From assembly GCF_039533685.1 (NCBI RefSeq), contig NZ_BAAATZ010000034.1, positions 1-64,000 on the forward strand: a stretch of 64,000 bases of DNA, read 5' to 3'. The stretch is from Actinocorallia aurantiaca (GTDB taxonomy: Bacteria; Actinomycetota; Actinomycetes; Streptosporangiales; Streptosporangiaceae). The notes under the pieces were generated by a model. It had not been told where the DNA came from and did no database searches. It saw only the letters and a program-made list of their open reading frames with translations. This document shows positions 55,535 through 64,000 of this stretch, one piece after another (within the stretch, counting starts at the first letter, position 1; each line of letters opens with the position of its first letter). Position numbers and translations under genes: made by a program.

Positions 55535-56320
55535 ATGGCCCGTAAGCCCCTGATGGCCGGCAACTGGAAGATGAACAACAACCACCTCGAGGCGATCGCG
55601 CTGGTGCAGAAGCTCGCGTTCGCGCTCAAGGACAAGGACTACGAGGCGGTGGACATCGCGGTCCTGCCGCCGTTCACCGACCTCCGCTCGGTGCAGACCC
55701 TGGTCGACGCCGACCGGCTGAAGATCAAGTACGGTTCGCAGGACATCTCCGCCCACGCCTCCGGCGCCTACACCGGCGAGGTGTCCGGCGCGATGCTGGC
55801 CAAGCTCCGCTGCTCCTACGCGACGGTCGGGCACTCCGAGCGCCGCCAGTACCACGGCGAGACCGACGCCCTGGTCAACGCCAAGGCCAAGGCCGCGCTG
55901 GCCAACGAGCTCACCCCGATCATCTGCGTCGGCGAGGGCCTGGACGTCCGCAAGGCCGGCGAGCAGGTCGCCCACACCCTCGGCCAGATCGACGGGGCGC
56001 TGGAGGGGCTGACCGCCGAGCAGGCCCGGACCGTCGTCATCGCCTACGAGCCCGTCTGGGCGATCGGGACCGGCGAGGTCGCCACCCCCGACGACGCGCA
56101 GGAGGTCTGCGGGGCGATCCGCGGCCGGCTGGAGAAGCTTTACGACACCGATGTCGCGCAGAGCGTGCGGATCCTCTACGGTGGCTCGATGAAGTCCTCG
56201 AATGTGGCGGGTCTGATGGCGCAGCCCGATGTGGACGGCGGTCTCATCGGCGGAGCCGCGCTCGACGCCGAGGAATTCGTCAAGATCTGCCGATACCGGG
56301 ACCTCTCGGTGGCGGGTTGA
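55535..56320 (+). CDS. tpiA: Triosephosphate isomerase
   Basis: The 261-residue enzyme has GNWKMNNN (Lys near 12), VGHSERRQ (catalytic His near 100), AYEPVWAIGTGEVATPDDAQE (Glu near 170) and LYGGSMKSSNV. It starts 3 bases after pgk. Confidence 0.97.
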   Translation: MARKPLMAGNWKMNNNHLEAIALVQKLAFALKDKDYEAVDIAVLPPFTDLRSVQTLVDADRLKIKYGSQDISAHASGAYTGEVSGAMLAKLRCSYATVGHSERRQYHGETDALVNAKAKAALANELTPIICVGEGLDVRKAGEQVAHTLGQIDGALEGLTAEQARTVVIAYEPVWAIGTGEVATPDDAQEVCGAIRGRLEKLYDTDVAQSVRILYGGSMKSSNVAGLMAQPDVDGGLIGGAALDAEEFVKICRYRDLSVAG

Positions 56321-56471
56321 GCCAAACTTGCTCGTGTGACAGGCGGGTTCTGCTGAACCACCGGTCGGCTCGTCGTACCCTTCATAAAGACAGGTAAACC
56401 GATTCGCCTGTCCGTCGTCCTACTATTCGAGCCCCGCGTCCCGCGGGGGTGGCCAGAAGGCGCTAACTGCT

Positions 56472-56711
56472 GTGATTCTTGCAAGCTCCATCGTGCTGAT
56501 CATCACGAGCCTGCTGATGGTCCTGCTCGTGCTGATGCACAAGGGTAAGGGCGGGGGCCTTTCCGACATGTTCGGCGGCGGCATCTCCTCCTCGCTCGGT
56601 GGGTCGTCGGTGGTCGAGCGCAACCTGGACCGCCTCACGGTCGCCACCGGAGTCATCTGGTTCGCCTCGATCGTGGTGCTCGGCTTCCTGTTCAAGGCGC
56701 AGGGCGCCTGA
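56472..56711 (+). CDS. secG: SecG protein-translocase subunit
   Basis: A 79-residue protein with two membrane helices (LASSIVLIITSLLMVLLVLMH, VATGVIWFASIVVLGFLF) and the SecG segment KGKGGGLSDMFGGG between them. It is a SecYEG accessory subunit. The GTG start is typical; it follows tpiA by 151 bases. The adjacency to pgk-tpiA is common in actinobacteria. Confidence 0.92.
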   Translation: MILASSIVLIITSLLMVLLVLMHKGKGGGLSDMFGGGISSSLGGSSVVERNLDRLTVATGVIWFASIVVLGFLFKAQGA

Positions 56712-56795
56712 CCCCTCGGCGTCCCCGCCGGAGACGTACGACAGTGCGCACCGGGAGCGAGAGCTCCCGGCGCGGTGATTTTCAAGGAGTTGTCC

Positions 56796-57170
56796 GTGGC
56801 TAGTGGCAGTGCCATTCGCGGAAGCAGGGTCGGTGCCGGCCCGATGGGCGAGGCGGAGCGCGGCGAGGCCGCACCCCGAGTCATCATCAGCTTCCACTGT
56901 GCCAACCAGCACGAAACCCGCCCCAGCTTCGCCAGTGACTGCCAGGTCCCCGAGACCTGGGACTGCCCCCGCTGCGGTCTTCCGGCCGGCACCGACGCCG
57001 CCAACCCCCCGGCTGCCCCCAAGAACGAGCCGTACAAGACCCACCTCGCCTACGTGAAGGAGCGCCGCTCCGACGCCGACGGCCAGGCCATCCTCGAGGA
57101 GGCCCTCGGCAAGCTGCGCGAGCAGCGCCGCCTCGTCCAGGCCGCCATGGCCGCGGCCGCCCGCAACTAG
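56796..57170 (+). CDS. rbpA: RNA polymerase-binding protein RbpA
   Basis: The 124-residue actinobacterial transcription factor has the N-terminal ASGSAIRGSRVGAGPMGEAERGE tail, a zinc-binding-like core (FHCANQHETRP, CPRCGLPAG) and the sigma-interaction helix (THLAYVKERRSDADGQAILEEAL). It stabilises RNA polymerase complexes with the main sigma factor. The GTG has AAGGAG upstream. Confidence 0.95.
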   Translation: MASGSAIRGSRVGAGPMGEAERGEAAPRVIISFHCANQHETRPSFASDCQVPETWDCPRCGLPAGTDAANPPAAPKNEPYKTHLAYVKERRSDADGQAILEEALGKLREQRRLVQAAMAAAARN

Positions 57171-57188
57171 CGAGCGCGCACGACCGCG

Positions 57189-57228
57189 GAGAAGACCCGG
57201 CTCCTCTTAGGGGAGGCCGGGTCTTCTC
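57189..57228 (+). terminator. Terminator after rbpA
   Basis: GAGAAGACCCGG (57189-57200) pairs with CCGGGTCTTCTC (57217-57228), with further partial pairing inside. It closes the rbpA transcript. Confidence 0.85.
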
Positions 57229-57318
57229 ATGCGCGCACCATCCCCGAGCCGGTGTGATCCCTGCTGCCTCCGGGTGGTTCCGGGCTCCGGGCCACCCGTA
57301 ACGGGGTAGGGATCCGGC

Positions 57319-58662
57319 ATGGCTGAAGTCACGGAAGTAGATGTCGTCGTTGTCGGAATGGGGCCCGGTGGGGAGGACGTCGCGGGGAAACTGGCCGAGG
57401 CCGGGCTCGAGGTGGCCGCGGTCGAGGCGGGGCTCGTCGGAGGGGAGTGCCCGTACTACGGGTGCATTCCCAGCAAGATGATGATCAGGGCTGCGGACGT
57501 GCTGGCCGAGGCGCGCAGGGTGCCGGGGCTGGCGGGGGAGACCGAGGTGCGGCCCGACTGGGGGCCGGTGGCCGCGAGGCTGAAGGAGGCCACCGACGAC
57601 TGGGACGACCGGGTGGCGGCGGAGCGGTTCACCGACAAGGGCGGCACGCTCGTGCGGGGGTTCGGAAAGATCACGGGACCCCGCGAGGTGACCGTGGGGG
57701 AGCGGGTGCTGCGGGCGCGGCGGGGAGTCGTGCTCAACCCGGGGACCGAGCCCGCCATCCCGCCGATCGACGGGCTGGAGGGCACTCCTTTCTGGACCAA
57801 CCGCCAGGCCGTCAAGGCGTCCGAGGCGCCGGAGTCCCTGGTGCTCATCGGCGGCGGGGCCATCGGGGTGGAACTGGCGCAGGCGTTCTCGCGGTTCGGG
57901 ACCCGAGTCACGGTGCTGGAGGGGCGTAGCCGGCTGCTCGGGGTGGAGGAGCCGGAGGCCGGGGAGCTGGTCGGCAAGGTCTTCGAGGAGGAGGGCATCG
58001 ACGTCCGCACCGGGGTGAAGATCACCCGGGTCGGCTACGACGGGCGGTTCACCGTCGAGTTCGGCGACCGGTCCGTCGAGGCGGAGCGGCTCCTGGTGGC
58101 CACCGGGCGCCGGACGGATCTGGCGAAGCTGGGAGTGGGACGGATAGGGCTGGACGAGTCGGCCAGGACGATCCCCGTGGACGAGCGGATGCGCGCGGCC
58201 GACGGGGTGTGGGCGATCGGGGACGTCACCGGGCACGGGGCCTTCACCCACATCTCGATGTACCAGGCGGCGATCGCCGTCCGCGACATCCTGGGCCAGG
58301 ACGGTCCGCCCGCCGACTACCGGGCGCTGCCCAGGGTGTCGTTCACCGACCCGGAGATCGGGGCGGTGGGCCTCACCGAGGCGCAGGCCGTCGAGAAGGG
58401 CATGGACGTGCGCACGGGGTACACGCCCCTGTCGTCCTCGACCCGCGGGTGGATCCACAAGGGCGAGGGGTTCGTCAAGCTGGTGGTCTCGGGCGACGAA
58501 CTGGTGGGCGCCACCACCGCGGGCCCCTCCGGGGGCGAAATGATGTCCGCGCTGGCCGTCGCGATCCACGGCAGGGTGCCCGTCTCCTCGCTGACCCACA
58601 TGATCTACGCCTACCCCACCTTCCACCGCGCGATCGAGGACGCGCTGCGCGACATCGGCTGA
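57319..58662 (+). CDS. FAD-dependent pyridine nucleotide-disulfide oxidoreductase
   Basis: The 447-residue flavoprotein has an N-terminal FAD motif VVVGMGPGGEDVAG (residues 9-22), the redox pair C44-C49 in GGECPYYGCIPSK, the NAD motif LIGGGAIGVELAQAF (about 176-190) and GVWAIGDVTG. The C-terminal segment reads YAYPTFHRA where lipoamide dehydrogenase has HAHPT, so the active-site His is Tyr432. It is thus probably not a lipoamide dehydrogenase but a quinone or disulfide reductase, like mycobacterial LpdA. Confidence 0.85.
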   Translation: MAEVTEVDVVVVGMGPGGEDVAGKLAEAGLEVAAVEAGLVGGECPYYGCIPSKMMIRAADVLAEARRVPGLAGETEVRPDWGPVAARLKEATDDWDDRVAAERFTDKGGTLVRGFGKITGPREVTVGERVLRARRGVVLNPGTEPAIPPIDGLEGTPFWTNRQAVKASEAPESLVLIGGGAIGVELAQAFSRFGTRVTVLEGRSRLLGVEEPEAGELVGKVFEEEGIDVRTGVKITRVGYDGRFTVEFGDRSVEAERLLVATGRRTDLAKLGVGRIGLDESARTIPVDERMRAADGVWAIGDVTGHGAFTHISMYQAAIAVRDILGQDGPPADYRALPRVSFTDPEIGAVGLTEAQAVEKGMDVRTGYTPLSSSTRGWIHKGEGFVKLVVSGDELVGATTAGPSGGEMMSALAVAIHGRVPVSSLTHMIYAYPTFHRAIEDALRDIG

Positions 58663-58739
58663 GCCGGTGACCGGATCGGTCCGGTGCGGGGCGGGAACGT
58701 GCCTGTCGCGACGGAGGGCGCGGCGGGAGGATCGAGGGC

Positions 58740-59324
58740 ATGAAGAAGAGAGCCCACCTCGTCATCGACGTCCAGGAGTCGTTCCGCCGCTCGCCCCTGT
58801 GGGAGGCGGTGTCCGATCCGCGGATCGTCCAGAAGGTCGCCGAACTGGTCGAGGGCGCTCGGGCCAAGGGCGAGCCGGTGGTCTGGGTGCTGCACTCCGA
58901 GGAGGGTTCTGGCACGTTGTTCGACCCCGCCCTGGGGTTCGTGCGGCTGATGGACGGCCTGGAGCCCGCCGAGGAGGAGCCTGTGCTGGTCAAGTCGGCC
59001 CACAACGCGTTCACGACCACCCGGCTGCAGCAGTTGCTGACCTCGTGGGGGATCGGCGAGGTGACGGTCTCGGGGATCAGGACGGAGCAGTGCTGCGAGA
59101 CCACCGCGAGGGTGGCGTCCGACCTCGGCTTCGAGGTGCTGTTCGTGACGGAGGCGACCGCCACGCATCCGCTGGCCCACCCCGAGGCCCCGGCCGGGCG
59201 GAGCGTGGCGGAACTGCTGGCCGACCCCCGGACGCTCCCCGCCGGAGAAGTGATCCGGCGGACGGAGTACGCCCTGTCCGGACGGTTCGCCCGGCTCGTC
59301 ACCGTCAAGGAGGCGGTAGCCTGA
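58740..59324 (+). CDS. Isochorismatase-family cysteine hydrolase
   Basis: The 194-residue enzyme has the catalytic triad of the family: Asp in VIDVQESF (residue 9), Lys in VLVKSAHNAF (near 84) and Cys in RTEQCCETTARVA (near 118). Substrates of this group are amides such as nicotinamide or isochorismate. It is followed 7 bases later by a GlxA regulator, which may control it. Confidence 0.88.
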   Translation: MKKRAHLVIDVQESFRRSPLWEAVSDPRIVQKVAELVEGARAKGEPVVWVLHSEEGSGTLFDPALGFVRLMDGLEPAEEEPVLVKSAHNAFTTTRLQQLLTSWGIGEVTVSGIRTEQCCETTARVASDLGFEVLFVTEATATHPLAHPEAPAGRSVAELLADPRTLPAGEVIRRTEYALSGRFARLVTVKEAVA

Positions 59325-59331
59325 CCGGATC

Positions 59332-60249
59332 ATGCCCAAGGTCGTCTTCGTTCTGGTCCCGGGCCTGCACCTGCTCGACCTCGCGGGCCCGGCCCAGGCG
59401 TTCTCCGACGCCGCGGCCCTCGGCTACGAGTACGAGTTGCACTACGTGGCCGAACGGCTGGCCGTGCCCTCCTTCCAGGGGGTGCCCCTGACCGCCGGGC
59501 TCACCTGGCCCCGGCTGGAGAAGGACGACCTGGTCGTCGTCCCCGGGTGGCACGGCCACAGCCCCATCGGCGAGGAGACGGCCCGCCGCCTGGCCGCGCA
59601 CCACGCGTCCGGCGGGACCGTCGCCAGCGTCTGCGCCGGAGCCGACGCCCTCGGACGCGCGGGCCTGCTGGACGGCCGCCGCTTCACCACCCACCACGAC
59701 CTGCAGGACGCGATGGCGCGCCGCTACCCGAAGGCGGTCCTCGTGCGCGACGTCCTCTACGTGACCGACGGCGGGGTCGTCACCTCGGCGGGCATCGCCA
59801 GCGGCATCGACCTGGCCCTGCACCTGATCGCCCTGCGCCACGGCCCCGGCGCGGCCGCCAGGGTCGCCCGCTCGATGGTCGTCTACGCCCGCCGCAACGG
59901 CGATCAGCCCCAGGCCGGCGTCATGCTCCGCCACCGGGGCCACCTGGCCGACTCCGTCCACCGCGTCCAGGACCTCATCGACGACCGGTTCACCGAACCC
60001 CTCCCGCTGGACGCCCTGGCGGCGTCGGCCGGAGTCGGCGTCCGCACCCTGACCCGCCGGTTCACGGCGGCCATCGGCCTCACCCCGCTGCGCTACCAGC
60101 AGTTGCTGCGGCTGGAGCGCGCCGAGCAGCTCCTGTCCGAGGGCTCCACCATGGAGGCCGCAGCCCGCGCCGTGGGCTTCGAGGACGCCCGCATGCTCCG
60201 CAGGCTCCGCCGGCGCGCCTCCGCCGACCGCACGAGCCCCGCCTCGTAG
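59332..60249 (+). CDS. GlxA-family DJ-1/PfpI-AraC transcriptional regulator
   Basis: A 305-residue regulator with a DJ-1/PfpI-like domain (VVFVLVPGLHLLDLAGPAQAF, and VASVCAGADALGRAGLL with a Cys near 103) and a C-terminal AraC HTH pair (LDALAASAGVGVRTLTRRF, EAAARAVGFEDARML). These regulators respond to small metabolites. It is co-directional with the isochorismatase gene. Confidence 0.9.
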   Translation: MPKVVFVLVPGLHLLDLAGPAQAFSDAAALGYEYELHYVAERLAVPSFQGVPLTAGLTWPRLEKDDLVVVPGWHGHSPIGEETARRLAAHHASGGTVASVCAGADALGRAGLLDGRRFTTHHDLQDAMARRYPKAVLVRDVLYVTDGGVVTSAGIASGIDLALHLIALRHGPGAAARVARSMVVYARRNGDQPQAGVMLRHRGHLADSVHRVQDLIDDRFTEPLPLDALAASAGVGVRTLTRRFTAAIGLTPLRYQQLLRLERAEQLLSEGSTMEAAARAVGFEDARMLRRLRRRASADRTSPAS

Positions 60250-60333
60250 CCGCGGATCGACGCGGCCGGACGTCGCGGCCGCATCGGCGGGCGCGACGCG
60301 GTGCCGCCCGGCCGCGACGCGTGACGGCTCAGG

Positions 60334-60792
60334 TCAGTCGTTGCGGTAGAGGGCGAGGACCTCGGCGACGCAGGCGGGGCGGCGCTGGCCGTCGATCTCG
60401 ATGGTGACCTTCATGGTGCCGAGCTTGCCGGCGGGGGAGTTCTTGAGGTCCATGAGCACGGCCTTGGCGCGGACCTTGGCCCCCACGGCGACGGGGGTGT
60501 GGAAGCGGACCTTGTTGAGGCCGAAGTTCACCACCATGGTGAGCTTCTCGATGGTGAAGATCTGGACGACGTGGGCCGTCACGAGGCTGAGGGTCAGGTA
60601 GCCGTGGGCGATGGTGCCGCCGAAGGGGCTCTCGGAGGCGGCGCGCTCGGGGTCGACGTGGATCCACTGGTGGTCGCCGGTGGCGTCCGCGAACCTGTTC
60701 ACCTGCTCCTGGGTGATCTCCTGCCACTCGCTGTGGCCGAGCTCCTCGCCCACGGCGGCGGCGAACTCGTCCAGGTCGGTGAACGTGCGCAT
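60334..60792 (-). CDS. MaoC-family hydratase/dehydratase
   Basis: A 152-residue hot-dog-fold protein with the hydratase motif FADATGDHQWIHVDPERA (catalytic Asp and His, residues about 36-52) and GTIAHGYLTLSLV. It likely hydrates an enoyl-CoA or similar substrate. GAGGAG lies 8 bases before the ATG. Confidence 0.9.
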   Translation of the reverse strand: MRTFTDLDEFAAAVGEELGHSEWQEITQEQVNRFADATGDHQWIHVDPERAASESPFGGTIAHGYLTLSLVTAHVVQIFTIEKLTMVVNFGLNKVRFHTPVAVGAKVRAKAVLMDLKNSPAGKLGTMKVTIEIDGQRRPACVAEVLALYRND

Positions 60793-60861
60793 CTGCAACT
60801 CCTCGTCGTCGGTTCACGACCATTGTGGCGGGTGCCGCGGACCTGCGTGAACGTGCCGCGC

Positions 60862-62208
60862 TCAGGCCGCCGGAAGGCGGGTGGTGAAACCCCCGTGGAA
60901 GCCGTAGGGGATGTGGTGGGGAAGCCAGGCGGTCGCCACGAGGTCCAGGCTCCGGGCGTCGAGGACCGCCAGCCCCGAGCGGTGCCGGGCCGCCTGGTAG
61001 ACGACGGAGAGCAGCCAGCCGTCGTCCTCGGCGGAGTCCTCGGAGCGCGGGACGAAGACGGGTTCGCCCACGCAGTCGCCGAGGACGTGGGAGGTGACCG
61101 CGCCGGTGTCGTGGTCGACCTTCAGGACGGCGTCGAAGAACCCCTCGGTTCCGTGGTGGCCGCTGAGGTAGCTGAAGCGGTGCCGGGTGGAGGAGCGGCG
61201 CCAGTCGAACTGCGGCAGCTCGCACGGGTGGTCGGCGAGTTCCTCCTCGGTCACCTTGCCGGCGGCGACGCGGTAGCGGACCAGCGAGCTCGGGCGGGTC
61301 AGGTGGAAGCGGTCCCGGAAGTTCAGCAGGTCGGCCTTCAGCGGCTCCCAGTCCGGGTACCGGACGAGTTCCACCACGGTGTCCGGGCCGTCCTCGTAGG
61401 CGTTGGTGATGTGGGTGCCGACCATCGCCTCATGCTCGACGATCCGGGGAGGCCCTCCGTCGCGGGGGACGAGCAGGAACCGGGTCGGCAGGTCGGGGAA
61501 GTAGTTCAGCGAGGACACCGCGGAACGGCCGCGCAGGATCCCCCCGACGTCGGGGAGGGTGGGGCTGAGGACGAACACGAGGTGCCGTTCGGTGAGCCCG
61601 AAGTCGTGGTTCCAGGAGAGCCCCCGGACGCGGACGGAGGCGATGAGGGTCATCCTTCCGGCCGGGTCGACGCGGTAGCAGTTGATCCCCGGAGTCGGCA
61701 GGAACCGCAGCCCGAAGTTGAACATCTCGCCGGTGGCGGGGTCGAACCGGGGGTGCGCCGACCACATGCCCAGCCCCTTGAGCCGTCCGCCGAAGTCGTG
61801 CAGCCCGTAGGTCTCCAGGGTGTCGGGGTCCACCCTGGTGGGCTTGCCGCCCTCCCACAGGGCCAGCAGGTCCCCCGCGTGGAACGACAGGTTGGTGTTG
61901 GCGGTGTTGGTCGGCGGCATCGGCACTCCGGTGGAGGTGCCGACTCCGGCCCGCCAGCGCCGCTTGGAGCGGTACTGGGGGGTGCGCAGGTAGCGGTTGC
62001 GGAAGCCGACCCGCCCCTGGTCGAAGGTGAACCGCGACACCATGCCGTCGCCGTCGAAGATGCAGTCCAGGAGGGTGGTCCCGACCTGCCATTTGCCGGG
62101 CCCGTTGCGGTAGAGCGTCCCGTGGAGCTCGCGGGGCACCGTCCCGTCGATCTCGGTGACGTCGTAGGAGTGTTCCTCGAGGAGGGGGTCGAACACGCCG
62201 TAGGTCAT
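60862..62208 (-). CDS. Carotenoid cleavage oxygenase
   Basis: The 448-residue protein has the retinal pigment epithelial membrane protein/carotenoid oxygenase fold: GTLYRNGPGKWQVG near the start, SAHPRFDP, LSWNHDFGLTERHLVF, HEAMVGTHITNAYEDG and a final YGFHGGFTT carry the four iron-binding histidines. It probably cleaves a carotenoid or apocarotenoid double bond with oxygen. It is divergent from a TetR gene. Confidence 0.9.
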   Translation of the reverse strand: MTYGVFDPLLEEHSYDVTEIDGTVPRELHGTLYRNGPGKWQVGTTLLDCIFDGDGMVSRFTFDQGRVGFRNRYLRTPQYRSKRRWRAGVGTSTGVPMPPTNTANTNLSFHAGDLLALWEGGKPTRVDPDTLETYGLHDFGGRLKGLGMWSAHPRFDPATGEMFNFGLRFLPTPGINCYRVDPAGRMTLIASVRVRGLSWNHDFGLTERHLVFVLSPTLPDVGGILRGRSAVSSLNYFPDLPTRFLLVPRDGGPPRIVEHEAMVGTHITNAYEDGPDTVVELVRYPDWEPLKADLLNFRDRFHLTRPSSLVRYRVAAGKVTEEELADHPCELPQFDWRRSSTRHRFSYLSGHHGTEGFFDAVLKVDHDTGAVTSHVLGDCVGEPVFVPRSEDSAEDDGWLLSVVYQAARHRSGLAVLDARSLDLVATAWLPHHIPYGFHGGFTTRLPAA

Positions 62209-62268
62209 GCGCCCAGCCTTTAATCTGAGGACGCTTGTCGTCAATAACTTGGGGCAAGATGATCCCCG

Positions 62269-62868
62269 ATGAGTACGCGGGCCTACCGGGGGCGCAGCCC
62301 GGAACAGCGCGTCGCCGAACGCCGCGGACGGCTGCTGGCCGCAGGCCTGGACCTGTGGAGCGAGCTGGGCTGGTCGGGGGTCTCCGTACGCGGCGTCTGC
62401 GCCCGCTCGGGCCTGACGGACCGCTACTTCTACGAGTCCTTCGACGACCGCGACGCCCTGCTCCTGGCGGTCTTCGACCAGGTCAGGGACGAGCTGACCG
62501 GCAGGCTGCTGGCCGTCCCGTTCACCGGGGAGCCGCGCGCCGTCATGAGGACGATGTTCACCGTCCTCGTCACCGCGCTGGCCGACGACCCCCGCTACGC
62601 CAGGATCGCCTTCACCGAGCCCGCGGGCTGCCCGGCCCTGGAGATCCGCCGCCACGACGCGCTCCTGGCCGTCGCCGAATCCGTCGCCGAGGGAGTCCGC
62701 TCCGCGGCCCCGGAGGAGAATCCGCGCGACCTCCACGGCACGGCCCTGTTCTGCGTGGGCGGCGTCGGAGGCCTCATCTCCGCCTGGCTCGCGGGGCGGC
62801 GCCCCGAGGCCCCCGAGGAGCTCGCCGAACGCTGCACCGACCTGTGCGCCCGCGTCTTCGGAGTCTGA
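62269..62868 (+). CDS. TetR-family regulator divergent from the carotenoid oxygenase
   Basis: The 199-residue protein has the TetR DNA-binding domain (RRGRLLAAGLDLWSELGWSGVSVRGVCARSGLTDRYFYESFDDRDALLL, residues about 18-66) and a C-terminal ligand domain. It shares a 60-base promoter region with the oxygenase gene and is its probable repressor. Confidence 0.9.
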   Translation: MSTRAYRGRSPEQRVAERRGRLLAAGLDLWSELGWSGVSVRGVCARSGLTDRYFYESFDDRDALLLAVFDQVRDELTGRLLAVPFTGEPRAVMRTMFTVLVTALADDPRYARIAFTEPAGCPALEIRRHDALLAVAESVAEGVRSAAPEENPRDLHGTALFCVGGVGGLISAWLAGRRPEAPEELAERCTDLCARVFGV

Positions 62869-62877
62869 GGGCGCCGC

Positions 62878-63507
62878 TCACCGCTCCAGGTGGGAGATCT
62901 CGTTGAAGACGAGCCTCTCCCCGTCCCGCCAGTGCGAGACCGAGCAGTTGGCCACCGAGGTGCGCTCCAGTTCCATGAGCTCGGCCTCTGTCAGCCCGTC
63001 CAGCAGGTAGGCGAAGACGAAGATCACCGCGTCGTGGGCGGAGACCAGCACCCTGCCCTCGGCGGGCAGGTCCCGCAGGAAGGAGCGGAGCCGCAGCGCG
63101 ATGTCGGACCACGACTCGCCGCCGGGCGGCCGGAAGTAGAACTTCCCCAGCTCCTGCTTGCGCCGCCACTCCTCGGGGAAGCGCTGCCGGATGCCCCGGG
63201 GCGTCAGCCGGTAGAACGCCCCCATGTCCCGGTCGCGCAGTCGCTCGTCCAGCCGTATGTCCTCGCGCCCGGTGGCCAGGCGGACGGTCTCCAGCGACCG
63301 CAGGTAGGGGGAAGAGATGATCAGGTCCGGCGGCTCCCGCTCGGCCAGGAACCGGCCGAGGCGCAGGGCCTGCTCTCGGCCGTAAGCGGACAGCGGGACG
63401 TCGGGGTCCCGCTCGGGAACGTCGATGACCTCGGCCCCTGACCGCAACGCCGCCCTGCGCGCCGCGTTCCCGGTGCTCTCGGCGTGCCGGATCAGTATCA
63501 ACTCCAT
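62878..63507 (-). CDS. Histidine phosphatase family protein
   Basis: The 209-residue phosphatase has the N-terminal LILIRHAESTGN (phosphorylated His near 8), ISSPYLRSLETVR (near 80-92) and a C-terminal VLVSAHDAVI His-containing segment. Substrate is unknown (broad-specificity phosphatase group). It is divergent from glyA. Confidence 0.88.
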   Translation of the reverse strand: MELILIRHAESTGNAARRAALRSGAEVIDVPERDPDVPLSAYGREQALRLGRFLAEREPPDLIISSPYLRSLETVRLATGREDIRLDERLRDRDMGAFYRLTPRGIRQRFPEEWRRKQELGKFYFRPPGGESWSDIALRLRSFLRDLPAEGRVLVSAHDAVIFVFAYLLDGLTEAELMELERTSVANCSVSHWRDGERLVFNEISHLER

Positions 63508-63544
63508 GGTGCCCGTGTCATCCCCTCTTGTAGGCTCTCCGAAG

Positions 63545-63620
63545 ACAGAAGCGACTGGCGCAGTCAAGGTGGATCACCACCGGGGAGCGAGATCGAGCGG
63601 GCACCGCGCGCCTGGGTGTC
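63545..63620 (+). ncRNA. ZTP (pfl) riboswitch upstream of glyA
   Basis: The conserved core GACTGGCGCAG (63553-63563), the stem GGTGG/CCACC (63568-63572 with 63577-63581) leading into CCACCGGGGAGCG (63577-63589) and the 3' core CGCCTGGGTG (63609-63618) match the ZTP riboswitch layout. Such riboswitches sense the AICAR phosphates (ZMP/ZTP) and turn on one-carbon and purine genes; glyA is a common target. The glyA ribosome site follows at 63636. Confidence 0.85.
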
Positions 63621-63646
63621 TCCGCGCGAACTCGTGGAGGAACGCC

Positions 63647-64000
63647 TTGCACCAGCCCGCCCTGCCGCACCTGCACGCCGCCGACCCGGCCCTGGCCGCC
63701 CTGATCGAGGGCGAGGCGACCCGCCAGCACGACAAGATCCGGCTGATCGCCTCCGAGAACTACGTCTCCCCTGCGGTCCTGGAGGCCACCGGCTCGGTCC
63801 TGACCAACAAGTACTCCGAAGGCTACGTCGGCCGCCGGTACTACGAGGGCCAGCAGTTCGTCGACCCCGTCGAGGAGCTGGCCGTCGAGCGGGCCAAGGC
63901 GCTGTTCGGCGTCGAGCACGCCAACGTCCAGCCCTATTCCGGCTCGCCCGCCAACCTCGCCGCCTACCTGGCGTTCCTGGAGCCCGGCGACACCGTCATG
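63647..64000 (+). CDS. glyA: Serine hydroxymethyltransferase, N-terminal part
   Basis: The first 118 residues are present and the gene runs off the window. Landmarks are DKIRLIASENYVSPAVLEATGSVLTNKYSEGYVGRRYYEGQQFVDPVE and FGVEHANVQPYSGSPANLAAYLA, typical of bacterial GlyA. It makes glycine and methylene-tetrahydrofolate from serine. The TTG start has GGAGG 6 bases upstream and is controlled by the ZTP riboswitch. Confidence 0.93.
   Translation, partial: MHQPALPHLHAADPALAALIEGEATRQHDKIRLIASENYVSPAVLEATGSVLTNKYSEGYVGRRYYEGQQFVDPVEELAVERAKALFGVEHANVQPYSGSPANLAAYLAFLEPGDTVM

Overview
The window is high-GC actinobacterial chromosome. Short actinobacterial gene overlaps (ATGA, GTGA), WhiA, RbpA, a mycothiol-type isomerase, an F420-type nitroreductase and the SteA/SteB and uvrC-rapZ-yvcK-whiA-gap-pgk-tpiA-secG blocks all support this. 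A filamentous, sporulating lineage such as Streptosporangiales or a relative is my best guess; that placement is inference. No phage genes, transposases or CRISPR array were seen. The sequence is one contig scaffold piece with a 27-base run of N between gap and pgk.

Layout. Bases 1-65 hold the 3' end of a 5S rRNA and its terminator, followed by a gene for an 800-residue protein with 21 Arg/Asp-rich repeats fused to a TPR domain, and a 107-bp intergenic tandem repeat. From 3.4 to 8.1 kb are a Tat-exported PhoX-like protein, a YhiM/DUF2776 membrane protein, a metallo-beta-lactamase-fold hydrolase and a DUF1015 protein. From 8.2 to 22.2 kb is the conserved actinobacterial cell-division/housekeeping block: TPR protein, HAD phosphatase, SCP2 protein, a small protein, tlyA, nadK, recN, steA, steB, a MraY/WecA-like membrane protein, a MurJ-like flippase and a GT4 glycosyltransferase. 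It is interrupted by an inverted MFS exporter and a Ddn-like reductase. A fused two-domain acyl-CoA dehydrogenase and a lipoprotein-MoxR-CoxE operon follow to 27.4 kb.

From 27.7 to 36.4 kb lies an accessory stretch of small regulators and enzymes: NADP-binding protein, alpha/beta hydrolase with divergent TetR, TetR plus SPW membrane protein, MarR-GNAT fusion, P-loop kinase, SDR, secreted HNH nuclease, and a mycothiol-isomerase/MBL/small-protein operon. Several have clear palindromic operators. A 1194-residue Crp-NB-ARC-TPR regulator (36.6-40.1 kb), ogt, a secreted M28 peptidase and uvrA come next. A TetR/membrane-protein divergent pair shares a double operator, and an iron-box-controlled secreted protein and a Rieske lipoprotein follow.

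From 48.0 to 57.2 kb is the core block uvrC-rapZ-yvcK-whiA-gap-pgk-tpiA-secG-rbpA, with two DasR-like palindromes ahead of gap. The last part has a flavoprotein disulfide reductase, an isochorismatase-GlxA pair, a MaoC hydratase, a carotenoid oxygenase with divergent TetR, a histidine phosphatase, and glyA (cut by the window end) behind a ZTP riboswitch.

The most notable items are the SteAB-linked MraY-like/MurJ-like/GT4 set (a possible lipid-linked glycan pathway tied to cell separation), the Crp-STAND-TPR fusion, the rRNA-adjacent repeat protein, and the set of sequence-visible operators.
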